From positions 62,001 through 126,000 of the forward strand of contig SVFO01000005.1 of assembly GCA_015056795.1 (NCBI GenBank): a stretch of DNA of 64,000 bases, in the 5' to 3' direction. Numbering within the stretch: the first letter of the stretch is position 1; every line of letters begins with the position of its first letter. The position numbers were made by a program, and so were the translations under genes. Under the pieces are notes generated by a model, which searched no databases, was not told where the DNA came from, and saw only the letters and a list, made by a program, of their open reading frames with translations. Positions 50,789-60,024 of this stretch are shown here, piece by piece. This stretch comes from Lachnospiraceae bacterium. Lineage in GTDB: Bacteria > Bacillota > Clostridia > Lachnospirales > Lachnospiraceae.

Positions 50789-52432
50789 ATGAAAAGCACG
50801 GATAATATCACGAAAAAGGTATGGGAATACAGTGAATCCCTCGGGATGCTGGAAGCAGGTGACAGAATACTGACGGGAGTGTCAGGTGGGGCAGACTCCG
50901 TCTGCCTCTTGTTTTTGTTGCATGAAATCCAGAAGCATATTCCGATTACCCTGCGAGTTGTTCATGTCTGCCATGGCATTCGAAAAGAGGCTGGCGAGGA
51001 TGCGGATTACGTGAAAAGCCTTTGTGAAAAACTGGCGATTCCTTTTGAGCGGGAGGATGTTGACGTCCCGACGCTAGCAAAAAAGGAAGGTCTTTCCGAG
51101 GAGGAGGCAGGTCGAAGGGCACGCTACGAGATCTTTGAGACTAAGGCTAAGGCTTGGCTGATGGAAGAGGAAGCAAACCTTGTGACGGCTAGAAGCACGA
51201 AGCCAACATCTGGAAGCACGAAGCCGACAGTAACATACGGACGCGTGAAAATCGCATTGGCGCACCATGCAGGTGATCGCGCGGAGACCCTGCTTTTCAA
51301 CCTGTTTCGCGGCAGCGGCCTAAAGGGACTTGCCAGTATTCCGCCCATGCGGGAGACAAAGGCAGCAGGCGTGACGGTGATTCGCCCCCTTCTTTGCTTA
51401 ACGCGGGAGGAGATTGAAGAATACCTGGCGGAGAAGAAAATTGCCTATTGCCAGGATGCGACCAATGCGGGAGATGAATATGCAAGAAATCGGATTCGGC
51501 ATCATATTCTTCCCTATGCGGAGCAGGAAATCTGCCACGGCGCCACGGCGCACCTAAATCAGGCGGCAGAGCTCCTCGCAGAGACGGAGGAGTACCTCAG
51601 GCAGCAGACGAGTGCAGCGCGGAAGGCGTGCGTGGGAAGCTTTGAAGGACAGTCAGAACTGCAATTCGAAGGGCTACTAGAAGGACAATCAAAGGAGCAT
51701 TCAAAGGAGCTTCGAATTACATGTGACAGCTTTGATCGTTTTCCTGCCTTGATCCAAAAGCGTCTTCTTCTGGAGCTTCTTTTGGAGCTAAGTCCTGGTG
51801 CGAAGGACATTGGCGCGGTGCACGTGGAGATGGTGCGGAAGCTCTTTTATGGAGAAAGCGGCCGAGAAGCGGATTTGCCCTTTGGGATCCATGCCAGACG
51901 AGAATATGATCAGGTGATTCTGGAAAGAAGCACGGATCCGGAAGCTCGGGGTGAGGGAGATGCCGCAGATCTGATGGAAAAGGAAGAGAAAATTTCCTTG
52001 TCGGAGCTAGCGGAAAAAGGTTTTCTTACGATTCCATGGGGGGAGGATAGTTTCCTGTTTCACGTTCTTCCTTATGAAAAAAAAGATCAAATTCCAGAAA
52101 AAACCTATACGAAATGGTTCGATTATGATAAAATAAAAAATACGCTTTCTATCCGAACCCGCAGATCAGGTGATTATCTGATGATCCGCGGCGGGGATGG
52201 ATGCCCCGTGCGAAAGCGCCTAAAGGAGTATTTTATCACGGAAAAGCTTCCGAGAAGGCATAGGGAAACATTGCCACTTCTAGTAGAAGAAGGACACGTT
52301 CTCTGGATTACGGGACATCGGATCAGCGAAGCCTACAAGGTGGAGGAGCATACGAAAACCATCTTACAGGTGGAATGGAAAAGGAAATGGAGGACAAAAG
52401 ATGGCGGAGCATGTCAGGGTACTGATATCTGA
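50789..52432 (+). CDS. tilS: tRNA(Ile)-lysidine synthetase TilS
   Basis: A 547-residue protein with the PP-loop SGGADS at residues 32-37, VVHVCHGIRKEAGEDADYV, ALAHHAGDRAETLLFNLFRGSGLKGL and RNRIRHHILP, then a variable region and the C-terminal TilS domain (LSIRTRRSGDYLMIRGGDGCPVRKRLKEYFI). It converts C34 of tRNA-Ile2 to lysidine. A 60-residue Ser/Glu/Lys-rich insertion lies near 275-315, and a low-complexity one near 133-150. The end overlaps hpt by 32 bases. Confidence 0.95.
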   Translation: MKSTDNITKKVWEYSESLGMLEAGDRILTGVSGGADSVCLLFLLHEIQKHIPITLRVVHVCHGIRKEAGEDADYVKSLCEKLAIPFEREDVDVPTLAKKEGLSEEEAGRRARYEIFETKAKAWLMEEEANLVTARSTKPTSGSTKPTVTYGRVKIALAHHAGDRAETLLFNLFRGSGLKGLASIPPMRETKAAGVTVIRPLLCLTREEIEEYLAEKKIAYCQDATNAGDEYARNRIRHHILPYAEQEICHGATAHLNQAAELLAETEEYLRQQTSAARKACVGSFEGQSELQFEGLLEGQSKEHSKELRITCDSFDRFPALIQKRLLLELLLELSPGAKDIGAVHVEMVRKLFYGESGREADLPFGIHARREYDQVILERSTDPEARGEGDAADLMEKEEKISLSELAEKGFLTIPWGEDSFLFHVLPYEKKDQIPEKTYTKWFDYDKIKNTLSIRTRRSGDYLMIRGGDGCPVRKRLKEYFITEKLPRRHRETLPLLVEEGHVLWITGHRISEAYKVEEHTKTILQVEWKRKWRTKDGGACQGTDI

Positions 52433-52925
52433 GGATGAAGTAAATTCCCGCATTCGTGCGATGGGCGAGCAGATTTCTCGCGACTATGCAGGAAAACAGA
52501 TTCACATGATCTGTGTTTTAAAGGGTGGCAGCTTCTTTATGTGTGAGCTGGCAAAGAGAATTACGACACAAGTGTCAATTGACTTTATGAGCGTTTCCAG
52601 TTATGGAAGCGATACAAAGTCCAGCGGCGTCGTAAAGATTGTAAAGGATTTGGACGAATCCATTCAGGGCAAGGATGTTCTTGTGGTGGAGGACATTGTT
52701 GACAGCGGTCGAACCCTGAGCTATCTCATGGAGATGCTGCGGGACCGCAAGCCTGCTAGCTTAAAGCTCTGCACGCTTCTTGACAAGCCTGACCGCAGGG
52801 TGGTTGACGTTGACGTAAATTATACCGGATTTCAGATTCCGGATGCGTATGTAGTTGGTTACGGCCTGGACTATGACCAGAGATATCGTAATCTTCCTTA
52901 TATTGGCGTAATCAGTTTTGACTGA
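52401..52925 (+). CDS. hpt: Hypoxanthine phosphoribosyltransferase
   Basis: A 174-residue enzyme with the PRPP-binding motif VLVVEDIVDSGRTL and the upstream VLKGGSFFMCELAKRI. It salvages hypoxanthine and guanine to IMP and GMP. Overlap with tilS and the following ftsH reproduces the tilS-hpt-ftsH order of Firmicutes. Confidence 0.96.
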   Translation: MAEHVRVLISEDEVNSRIRAMGEQISRDYAGKQIHMICVLKGGSFFMCELAKRITTQVSIDFMSVSSYGSDTKSSGVVKIVKDLDESIQGKDVLVVEDIVDSGRTLSYLMEMLRDRKPASLKLCTLLDKPDRRVVDVDVNYTGFQIPDAYVVGYGLDYDQRYRNLPYIGVISFD

Positions 52926-52942
52926 GACGGGAGGACAGGGCA

Positions 52943-54778
52943 GTGCCACAGAGAAAAAGTAGTGGAATAGGAACTTATATTATCTTTTTGTTGATTCTAT
53001 TTTTGATTTTGCTCGGAATCAACAAGATCACGGATCGCGCGCAGGATTATTCCAGGGAGAGATTGATTCAGGACTTGGAGGAGGGCAAGATTTCGCAGGT
53101 GGTGATCACGCCGAACAGCGAAACGCCTACGGGTACCGTGCTGGTGTCCCTAAAGGATGGAAGCATCCGCAGGGTTTACGTCACGGACGTACAAGAGGCA
53201 GAAGCCTTAGTCAGAAGCTACGGAATCGCACCGAGCATCTCTGACGTAAAGAGGGAGAGTTGGATCGTTACAAGACTTCTCCCCTTAATCATTGCCATTA
53301 TCGTAGGTCTCTTCCTTTTCATGATCTTCTTTGGACAGAGCAATGAACAGGCCAATGCCAGCAACAATAAGATGCTGAACTTTGGCAAGAGCCGCGCGAG
53401 ACTGACCAAGGACAACAAGAAGGTCACCTTTGAAAACGTGGCTGGACTGAGGGAAGAAAAGGAAGAATTAGCAGAGATCGTAGATTTCTTAAAGAATCCT
53501 GCAAAATATACCAAGCTGGGTGCAAGAATTCCCAAGGGTGTTCTGTTAGAGGGCCCTCCTGGAACTGGTAAAACCCTATTGGCAAAGGCCGTTGCCGGTG
53601 AGGCAGGCGTTCCCTTTTTTAGCATTTCCGGATCTGATTTCGTTGAGATGTTCGTCGGCGTCGGTGCTGCGAGAGTCAGGGACATGTTTGCGGAGGCAAA
53701 AAAGAACCTTCCCTGCATCGTATTTATTGATGAGATCGATGCCGTAGCAAGAAGAAGAGGTACGGGTCTTGGCGGCGGACATGACGAGAGAGAGCAGACC
53801 CTGAACCAGCTCCTTGTTGAGATGGATGGCTTTGGAGAGAATGAGGGAATCATCATCATGGCGGCGACCAACCGCGTGGACATTCTGGATCCCGCAATTC
53901 TTCGTCCCGGACGGTTTGACCGAAAGGTGACCGTGTCCGTGCCCGACATTGGCGGTCGTGAGGAGATTTTGAAGGTACATTCCAAAAACAAGAGTCTTGC
54001 AGATGACGTGGACCTGAAACAGGTTGCCCAGACAACGGCAGGCTTCTCTGGCGCAGATCTCGAGAATTTGATGAATGAGGCAGCCATTGGTGCGGCGAGA
54101 GCGGATAAGGCATTTATCTCTCAGGGCGACATCAACAAGGCGTTCATCAAAATTGGCATTGGAACGGAGAAGCACAGTCGCATCGTATCCGACAAGGAGA
54201 AGCAAATTACCGCTTATCATGAGGCTGGTCATGCAATCCTGTTCCACGTGCTTCCTGACGTGGGCCCCGTTTATACGGTATCCATCGTGCCGACGGGACA
54301 GGGCGCCGCTGGTTACACCATGCCCCTGCCGGAGAAGGATGAGATGTTCCTGACCAAGAATCGGATGCTTCAGGAAATCATGGTTTCCCTGGGCGGACGC
54401 ATTGCCGAGGACCTTGTCTTTGGCGACATTACGACTGGTGCAAGCAGCGACATCAAGAAGGCAACAAAGATCGCTCGCAGAATGGTTACCAAATACGGCA
54501 TGTCCGAAAACATTGGCGTCATCAGCTATGACAGCGATGACGATGAAGTGTTTATCGGAAGGGATCTCGCTCATGCCAAGGCCTTTAGTGAGAACGTGAC
54601 GGCACAGATTGACGTCGAGGTAAAGCAGATCATTGACGGCTGCTATGCCAAGGCGAAGGAGATCATTTTGGAGCATAAGGGAGTCCTCGAGAGCTGTGCA
54701 AAGCTCCTGCTCGAGAAGGAAAGAATCACCAGAGAAGAGTTTGAAGCGCTCTTTCCTCCCGCGGTTACAACATTTTAG
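52943..54778 (+). CDS. ftsH: ATP-dependent zinc metalloprotease FtsH
   Basis: A 611-residue protein starting at GTG. Two membrane helices (about residues 8-28 and 110-128) flank a small extracytoplasmic domain; the AAA module has Walker A GPPGTGKT at 204-211, Walker [11 protein letters not shown] and SRH RPGRFDR; the protease domain has HEAGH at 426-430. It degrades misfolded membrane and regulatory proteins. Preceded by GGGAGG. Confidence 0.97.
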   Translation: MPQRKSSGIGTYIIFLLILFLILLGINKITDRAQDYSRERLIQDLEEGKISQVVITPNSETPTGTVLVSLKDGSIRRVYVTDVQEAEALVRSYGIAPSISDVKRESWIVTRLLPLIIAIIVGLFLFMIFFGQSNEQANASNNKMLNFGKSRARLTKDNKKVTFENVAGLREEKEELAEIVDFLKNPAKYTKLGARIPKGVLLEGPPGTGKTLLAKAVAGEAGVPFFSISGSDFVEMFVGVGAARVRDMFAEAKKNLPCIVFIDEIDAVARRRGTGLGGGHDEREQTLNQLLVEMDGFGENEGIIIMAATNRVDILDPAILRPGRFDRKVTVSVPDIGGREEILKVHSKNKSLADDVDLKQVAQTTAGFSGADLENLMNEAAIGAARADKAFISQGDINKAFIKIGIGTEKHSRIVSDKEKQITAYHEAGHAILFHVLPDVGPVYTVSIVPTGQGAAGYTMPLPEKDEMFLTKNRMLQEIMVSLGGRIAEDLVFGDITTGASSDIKKATKIARRMVTKYGMSENIGVISYDSDDDEVFIGRDLAHAKAFSENVTAQIDVEVKQIIDGCYAKAKEIILEHKGVLESCAKLLLEKERITREEFEALFPPAVTTF

Positions 54779-54942
54779 CCAAAATAGAATTGGTAGAAAT
54801 GCACAAAAATAGCAGAGCGAATTTGTAAACTTTGTGAATTTTGAGACTATGCAAAAAATATAGGGGATGCTATTATAATACACGTAACCCCCCAATACAT
54901 TATAGTTTTTGCTATACCCCATAAGAAAGAAATACCTTCTCT

Positions 54943-54980
54943 GAAACAGGCTACCCCCAAGTAGCCTGTTTCACTTTTAA
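54943..54980 (+). terminator. Terminator-like hairpin after ftsH
   Basis: A perfect 12-bp stem GAAACAGGCTAC/GTAGCCTGTTTC followed by ACTTTTA. The 284-base gap contains nothing else clear; TATAAT at 54874 has no good -35. Confidence 0.65.
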
Positions 54981-55062
54981 AATCTTTGTAGACTCTTTCC
55001 TTTTCCCTCATAAAATGATACAATAGGAACGGATATTAGACTCAAAAAGGAAGCGATGAACT

Positions 55063-57240
55063 ATGGCATTCGACCTGCAATATATCGGCTCCATGAGGCC
55101 GGTTTTTAATTTGAAGGCATTGTTTTCAGATACGACGGAGCAATTTGTCACGCCTGCGGAGCCTGCCGGGTATGACGTCGTCACCATTCGTTTTCGCACG
55201 GCGAGAAACAACGTGGATAACGTGTGGCTTGTCACTAAGGGCAAAAAAATTCCCATGACGAAATTTTGCTCCGAGGATGATTTTGACTATTATTCCTGCG
55301 AGTATCAGCTGGAAAACGAAATTTTGCGCTATCACTTCGAAATTCGCACGGGTACCTTGGTTGCTTATTATGACGTGCGCGGTCTTTGTCATGAACCAAA
55401 CGATTATTATGACATTCCGATCATTCCCGGATTTCAGACGCCAGATTGGGCAAAGGGTGCCGTCATGTACCAGATTTACGTGGACCGATTTTGCAATGGT
55501 GATCGCTCCAATGACGTTCTGACGAATGAATATTCATACATTCAGGAGCCAGTTCAGAAGATGCAGGACTGGTATCAATACCCGTCTGCCATGGACGTTC
55601 GCGAGTTCTATGGCGGAGATTTGCAGGGCGTCATCGACAAGATGGATTACCTGAAGGATTTAGGTGTTGAGGTCATCTACTTTAATCCTCTTTTTGTTTC
55701 TCCCTCGAACCATAAATATGACATTCAGGATTATGACTATATCGATCCGCACTTTGGAAAGATCGTTTCAGACAATGGGGAGCTGTTGCATCCCGGCCAG
55801 AACGAAAACCGCCTTGCAAGCCGCTATATTGACCGCGTGACCAACAAGGCAAACTTGGAGGCCAGCAACGAGCTTTTTGCAAAGGTCGTGCAGGAAGCGC
55901 ATCGCCGCGGCATGAAGGTCATCCTTGATGGCGTGTTTAATCACTGCGGATCCTTTAATAAATGGCTGGATCGCGAGCGCATTTATGAAAATGCCAAGGG
56001 ATACGAGTCTGGGGCATATGTCAGCAGTGAGAGCCCATACCGCAATTATTTTGATTTTAGGGACGAGACGAAATGGCCTTATAATCCTACTTATGATGGC
56101 TGGTGGGGACATGACACCCTGCCAAAGCTCAATTATGAAGGCTCCAAGAAGCTGGAGGAATATGTGCTGAACATCGGTCGAAAATGGGTCTCCGCACCGT
56201 TCAATGCGGATGGCTGGAGACTGGACGTGGCAGCAGACTTAGGTCATAGTTCGGAATATAACCATTACTTCTGGAAGGAATTCCGAAAGGCTGTAAAGGA
56301 GGCCAATCCAAACGCCCTCATCCTTGCTGAGCATTATGGCTGCGCCAGGGATTGGCTGCAGGGGGATGAATGGGATACCGTCATGAACTATGATGCCTTC
56401 ATGGAGCCCGTTACCTGGTTCCTTACGGGCATGGAGAAGCACAGTGATGATTTCCGTGAGGATTTGCTTGGGAATGCAGAGGCCTTTTGGGGTGCCATGC
56501 GCCATCATGGCGCAAACTTTGCCATGCCCAGCTGGCAGGTAGCCATGAATGAGCTCTCCAATCATGACCACTCCAGGTTTCTTACCAGAACGAATCATAA
56601 GGTCGGACGTACGGGAACCCTTGGTCCTCAGGCGGCGGAACAGGATATTCGTAAACCGGTATTCATGGAAGCTGTTGTGATCCAAATGACCTGGATGGGC
56701 GCGCCTACCATTTACTATGGTGATGAGGCAGGTCTTTGCGGCTTCACGGATCCTGACAACCGCCGTACCTATCCCTGGAACAGGGAGGATTTGCAGCTCA
56801 TTAATTTCCACAAGGACGTCATCCGTCTTCGCAATGTCCATGACGAGCTTCGCAGGGGATCTATTTGTTTTGTGGATGCAGGCTATAATTATCTGGCCTA
56901 CGGAAGATTTCACCGGGACGGACATTGCCTGATCCTGATCAACAACAATGACGGGCCACTGGAGAAGGAAATTGATGCCTGGGTCATCGGCATTCCCAAG
57001 ACAGGCCGCATGCGCACCCTGATCCAGACGGACGAGGCAGGCTATTCCCTGGGCGGGCCGGAGTATGTATTACATGCAGGCCGGCTGCATATTACCCTGC
57101 CAAAAACCTCCGCGACGATTTTGAAATATGACAGACACGCACCTTCCGTCATGGAGGACGCCCCCGTCAATGCACAGCTAAAGCCTGAGATCCTGACTCC
57201 TGAGGAGGAAATGCGCCGCAAGAGACGCTTCATCCTATAG
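55063..57240 (+). CDS. Glycoside hydrolase family 13 enzyme (neopullulanase/cyclomaltodextrinase-like)
   Basis: A 725-residue cytoplasmic protein (no signal peptide). An N-terminal beta domain (about 1-125) is followed by the GH13 barrel: DGVFNHCG, DGWRLDVAAD with nucleophile Asp388, ILAEHYG with acid/base Glu423, and LSNHDHSR with Asp502. A C-terminal beta domain closes it. The N-terminal domain and lack of secretion suggest hydrolysis of internal maltodextrins or cyclodextrins. AAGGAAG precedes the ATG. Confidence 0.9.
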   Translation: MAFDLQYIGSMRPVFNLKALFSDTTEQFVTPAEPAGYDVVTIRFRTARNNVDNVWLVTKGKKIPMTKFCSEDDFDYYSCEYQLENEILRYHFEIRTGTLVAYYDVRGLCHEPNDYYDIPIIPGFQTPDWAKGAVMYQIYVDRFCNGDRSNDVLTNEYSYIQEPVQKMQDWYQYPSAMDVREFYGGDLQGVIDKMDYLKDLGVEVIYFNPLFVSPSNHKYDIQDYDYIDPHFGKIVSDNGELLHPGQNENRLASRYIDRVTNKANLEASNELFAKVVQEAHRRGMKVILDGVFNHCGSFNKWLDRERIYENAKGYESGAYVSSESPYRNYFDFRDETKWPYNPTYDGWWGHDTLPKLNYEGSKKLEEYVLNIGRKWVSAPFNADGWRLDVAADLGHSSEYNHYFWKEFRKAVKEANPNALILAEHYGCARDWLQGDEWDTVMNYDAFMEPVTWFLTGMEKHSDDFREDLLGNAEAFWGAMRHHGANFAMPSWQVAMNELSNHDHSRFLTRTNHKVGRTGTLGPQAAEQDIRKPVFMEAVVIQMTWMGAPTIYYGDEAGLCGFTDPDNRRTYPWNREDLQLINFHKDVIRLRNVHDELRRGSICFVDAGYNYLAYGRFHRDGHCLILINNNDGPLEKEIDAWVIGIPKTGRMRTLIQTDEAGYSLGGPEYVLHAGRLHITLPKTSATILKYDRHAPSVMEDAPVNAQLKPEILTPEEEMRRKRRFIL

Positions 57241-57268
57241 CTCAAAAAGCGGATGGCAGGAGGATCTT

Positions 57269-57358
57269 ATGGAAATTGAGAACGCTTTTCATGCCAACCT
57301 GTTCAAGAGAAAAAATTGGCCGATGATTTTACTTGCAATTTGCACGGACTTATGGTAG
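57269..57358 (+). CDS. Possible 29-residue peptide
   Basis: An ATG with GGAGG 5 bases upstream opens a 29-codon frame encoding a peptide with a basic middle and a hydrophobic C-terminal third (WPMILLAICTDLW). It overlaps the tRNA promoter, which makes it doubtful. It could be chance or the remnant of a longer gene. Confidence 0.25.
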   Translation: MEIENAFHANLFKRKNWPMILLAICTDLW

Positions 57359-57361
57359 AAT
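57333..57361 (+). promoter_or_regulatory. Promoter of the tRNA-Tyr/tRNA-Leu pair
   Basis: TTGCAA, 17-base spacer, TAGAAT with extended -10 TGG, about 50 bases before tRNA-Tyr. Confidence 0.65.
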
Positions 57362-57411
57362 TTCACAGTGTTAGGAAATAAGTAACCATTGAAAAATGGA
57401 TTTCCGACCAT

Positions 57412-57493
57412 GGATGGGTTCCCGAGTGGCCAAAGGGGACAGACTGTAAATCTGCTGCAAATTGCTTCGGTGGTTCGAATCCACCCCCATCCA
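57412..57493 (+). tRNA. tRNA-Tyr (anticodon GTA)
   Basis: An 82-base type II cloverleaf. Acceptor GGATGGG/CCCATCC with discriminator A, anticodon loop CTGTAAA, long variable arm, T arm GGTGG-TTCGAAT-CCACC. CCA not encoded. Confidence 0.95.
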
Positions 57494-57582
57494 TTCGCGT
57501 AAGGTGCTCCGATATGTCGTGATTCGCAATCTGCAAGGTTTGCGTCAGGCATACATTGGCAGTAAGCTTGCGTGATGCGTTT

Positions 57583-57666
57583 GCTGGCATGGCGGAATAG
57601 GCAGACGCAAGGGACTTAAAATCCCTCGGTGGCAACACCGTGCCGGTTCAAGTCCGGCTGCCAGCA
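57583..57666 (+). tRNA. tRNA-Leu (anticodon TAA)
   Basis: An 84-base type II cloverleaf. Acceptor GCTGGCA/TGCCAGC with discriminator A, anticodon stem-loop GGGAC-TTAAAA-TCCC, variable arm CGGTGGCAACACCG, T arm GCCGG-TTCAAGT-CCGGC. CCA not encoded. An integrase gene ends 14 bases downstream, so its 3' end is the likely attachment site. Confidence 0.95.
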
Positions 57667-57680
57667 CTGTTTGTTTTTAC
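57640..57680. other. Likely attL of the integrative element
   Basis: The 3' half of tRNA-Leu directly adjoins the integrase-first end of a mobilizable element. The matching right repeat is outside the window, so the exact crossover is unknown. Confidence 0.45.
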
Positions 57681-59084
57681 CTAAAAGCCTGAGAATTCGC
57701 GGTTCTTGGGCTTTTTACTTTTAAATTCTACCACGTTATTTAGTCGACCTTTGGTCGACCTGGCACAAAAAGTGTTTCTAAACTTGGTCAGAGTGGCTTG
57801 TTTACGGGGATTCGTGTAATGCCGGATGTTCGTGTCTGGCGTATGTCCCAGCAGGCATGCACGCTCCGAAGGAGTAAATTCAGCTTCTTCCAGGCGATTG
57901 TTGACGGTTCTGCGAAAGGCGTAGCTGGTTTTGCAAGGCAAGCCCGCGCGATTGAAAACATTTCGGATGAATTCCTCGTAGGATCCCGGCAGGACGTAGC
58001 GACCGTCCGCATAGCAGAAGAGGAATTCCGATTCAATGCCGAACTGTTCCCTGCGGGTCTGAAGCTCATCCAATAGTGCCAGCGCCTTGGGCGTCAGGGG
58101 AAATAACCTTCCGCCCTTGGATTCACCCTTTTCGTTTTTGGTAAACTGCTGATAGTCACCGTCCGCGTCTATCATCGCATGGATGTGTAAATCCTCTGCC
58201 TTAACGTCCCAAGTCTTGAGGGCACACAGCTCCCCGGGTCTGCAACCAATTTCGGCATGTAAAAGCGTCATAACATCATAAAAGTAAAAGGAATGAGCCT
58301 TGTAATGCCTGTGGTATTCCAAACGCCGGTTTAATTCCGCCTCAATCTTTTCCATTTCCTTCTCGGAAATAAGGCCTTCGTCATAATCAAAATCCGATTT
58401 GATGCTTTGATCACAAAGCGCGTAGCAAGGTTTGTTGTTCATTCCCTTGGCGGGATTCTGATAGATGACCATATTTCCGATGGCTGCGGAAAAGATGTTG
58501 TTCAGCAAGGACTTAAAGTTTTTGAAGGCAGATACCTTAAGCGAAAGACGGGTGATCAGCTTCTTGGAGTAGTTTTCAAGGTATTTAGGAGTAATGTCTC
58601 GCACGTCCATGTTTGCCAACTCCTTATCAACGAAGCGTGCGTATTCCGCCTTGGTATTCCGGGCTGTCTTTTCATTTCCGGGGTTGCATTCAATGTAATC
58701 CTTTATGTATAGCTCAAAATAGTAGGACACGGAATGGCTGTGCAGTAAAGCGTCACCGCCGTAGTGGTAGTATAGCTTGTCAATCATGCCTTCGTAGGTC
58801 TTACAGTAGATGGAATTTCCATCTAGTTTTGTTAAATAGTAGTCTTCTCCTTTCTTTTTTGCCGGGCTGATGGCAATCGGATTTCCCCTCTTGCCAACAT
58901 GAACCCGTTTTACAATGGCTTCTTTGGTGTTTAGTTCTGCTTTTTTTCTTCTGTTCATCTTTTCATCGTATGAAGCACCGATTATCCCAAGTATATCATC
59001 CAATTCGCCAAGACGCAACTTGCGAATGTTCGCTTCCGCGTCCCAATAGGCTTGTTTTATAATAATTGCTTTATCCTCTTTCAT
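57681..59084 (-). CDS. int: Tyrosine-recombinase integrase
   Basis: A 467-residue integrase. The SAM-like core-binding domain spans about 115-220 and the catalytic domain about 245-440, with the first Arg in GCRPGELCALK, Y-A-F-R-R-T in place of the usual H-x-L-R-H-T, LGHTPDTNIRHYTN holding the third His and the nucleophile Tyr. It would integrate at the adjacent tRNA-Leu. The H-to-Y change in the second box is tolerated in some families. It is the last gene of the minus-strand mobilization set. Confidence 0.92.
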   Translation of the reverse strand: MKEDKAIIIKQAYWDAEANIRKLRLGELDDILGIIGASYDEKMNRRKKAELNTKEAIVKRVHVGKRGNPIAISPAKKKGEDYYLTKLDGNSIYCKTYEGMIDKLYYHYGGDALLHSHSVSYYFELYIKDYIECNPGNEKTARNTKAEYARFVDKELANMDVRDITPKYLENYSKKLITRLSLKVSAFKNFKSLLNNIFSAAIGNMVIYQNPAKGMNNKPCYALCDQSIKSDFDYDEGLISEKEMEKIEAELNRRLEYHRHYKAHSFYFYDVMTLLHAEIGCRPGELCALKTWDVKAEDLHIHAMIDADGDYQQFTKNEKGESKGGRLFPLTPKALALLDELQTRREQFGIESEFLFCYADGRYVLPGSYEEFIRNVFNRAGLPCKTSYAFRRTVNNRLEEAEFTPSERACLLGHTPDTNIRHYTNPRKQATLTKFRNTFCARSTKGRLNNVVEFKSKKPKNREFSGF

Positions 59085-59107
59085 TCATGTTTTCCTTTGA
59101 CTGAAAC

Positions 59108-59143
59108 AAAAAAGGAGCAGCCTGCAATGCGCAGGACTGCCCC
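59108..59143 (-). terminator. Terminator of the mobilization operon (minus strand)
   Basis: Read on the minus strand: GGGGCAGTCCTGC pairs with GCAGGCTGCTCC (one bulge), then a T-run. It separates the replication-type gene from int. Confidence 0.7.
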
Positions 59144-59196
59144 TTGACATAAAAAAATCCCCTGCCGGGCTTGGCAAAGGACGAGTGACGGGTTAT

Positions 59197-60024
59197 TTAG
59201 TTTGCTATGAGCTTTTTCTCCAGCTCTTCAAAGTCATAATCATTCTGGTTTGCAGGCTTCCATGCGGGTTGCTTGGGAGACGGGTTTGCGGGCTTGTAAT
59301 CGCCCTCCCGCGACTTCCAGCTATCCACCTGCAATCTCCAGTCCGTTACGGGCATTCCTCCGGGAAGCTTCCAGCTTCGGGATCCGTAGTAGGCAAGGAA
59401 CTTTTCGGCATTGAAGTCCTGATAGCCGATTTGTTCGGCATATTCAGTTAATTCCTTTACGGAAGGAATGATGAGAGGGGGAGGGGTCTCTTTATTGTCT
59501 CCCTCGTCTTGTCTGTTCTGTTCTAATCTTTCCTTTTCTGTACTGTCCTTACCTTTACTTATCTGGGCGTCCAAAGCGTCATCCGCTTGTACGCCGTCTG
59601 GTTCCGAAACAGCGTCCGTTTTGGCGTCCATTTGGACGCCATTTTGTTCTTCCTCGGCGGCTTTTTTGGCCAGTTCCTCTTCCGTGAGAAGCCGATAAAC
59701 CTTGCCTTTCGTCGTAACGAGGGCCTTTTCCTTTTGGTAAATGGTGGGAACGTAACGGGCCTTTCTGATCTGATTGTTCAAAAGCCAGTGCGTTACAAGG
59801 TGAAGCCCTCCGTCAAAAGCGATCAGGTATCCCTTGTCCACGAGTTCGCAAAGGTGCTTCTTTGACGCTCCGACCATTCGGGTTACTTTCAGTGCCGACG
59901 AGATGAAGCCGTCGTCATCGGCCTCCAGGTTGAGGTGCACGTAAAGTTCCCTTGCACGCAGTGACATGCCCAGGAAGGCATCCGTGCTTACCACGTCTGA
60001 TGAGATCATTCTTCTTTTTGCCAT
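59197..60024 (-). CDS. Replication-initiation-type protein (phage replisome organizer/DnaD-like)
   Basis: A 275-residue protein. The N-terminal winged-helix-like region (DAFLGMSLRARELYVHLNLEADDDGFI) matches proteins annotated as replisome organizers in phages and mobile elements; a charged linker (about 120-180) leads to a C-terminal segment (FLAYYGSRSWKLPGGMPVTDWR) seen in the same proteins. Its start abuts the relaxase stop. Role in replication of the excised element is inferred. Confidence 0.72.
   Translation of the reverse strand: MAKRRMISSDVVSTDAFLGMSLRARELYVHLNLEADDDGFISSALKVTRMVGASKKHLCELVDKGYLIAFDGGLHLVTHWLLNNQIRKARYVPTIYQKEKALVTTKGKVYRLLTEEELAKKAAEEEQNGVQMDAKTDAVSEPDGVQADDALDAQISKGKDSTEKERLEQNRQDEGDNKETPPPLIIPSVKELTEYAEQIGYQDFNAEKFLAYYGSRSWKLPGGMPVTDWRLQVDSWKSREGDYKPANPSPKQPAWKPANQNDYDFEELEKKLIAN

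Noticed and set aside
53576-54922. 448-residue ORF on the minus strand opposite ftsH
   Set aside because: ftsH is unambiguous on the plus strand; the shadow ORF has no recognisable domain and no ribosome site.
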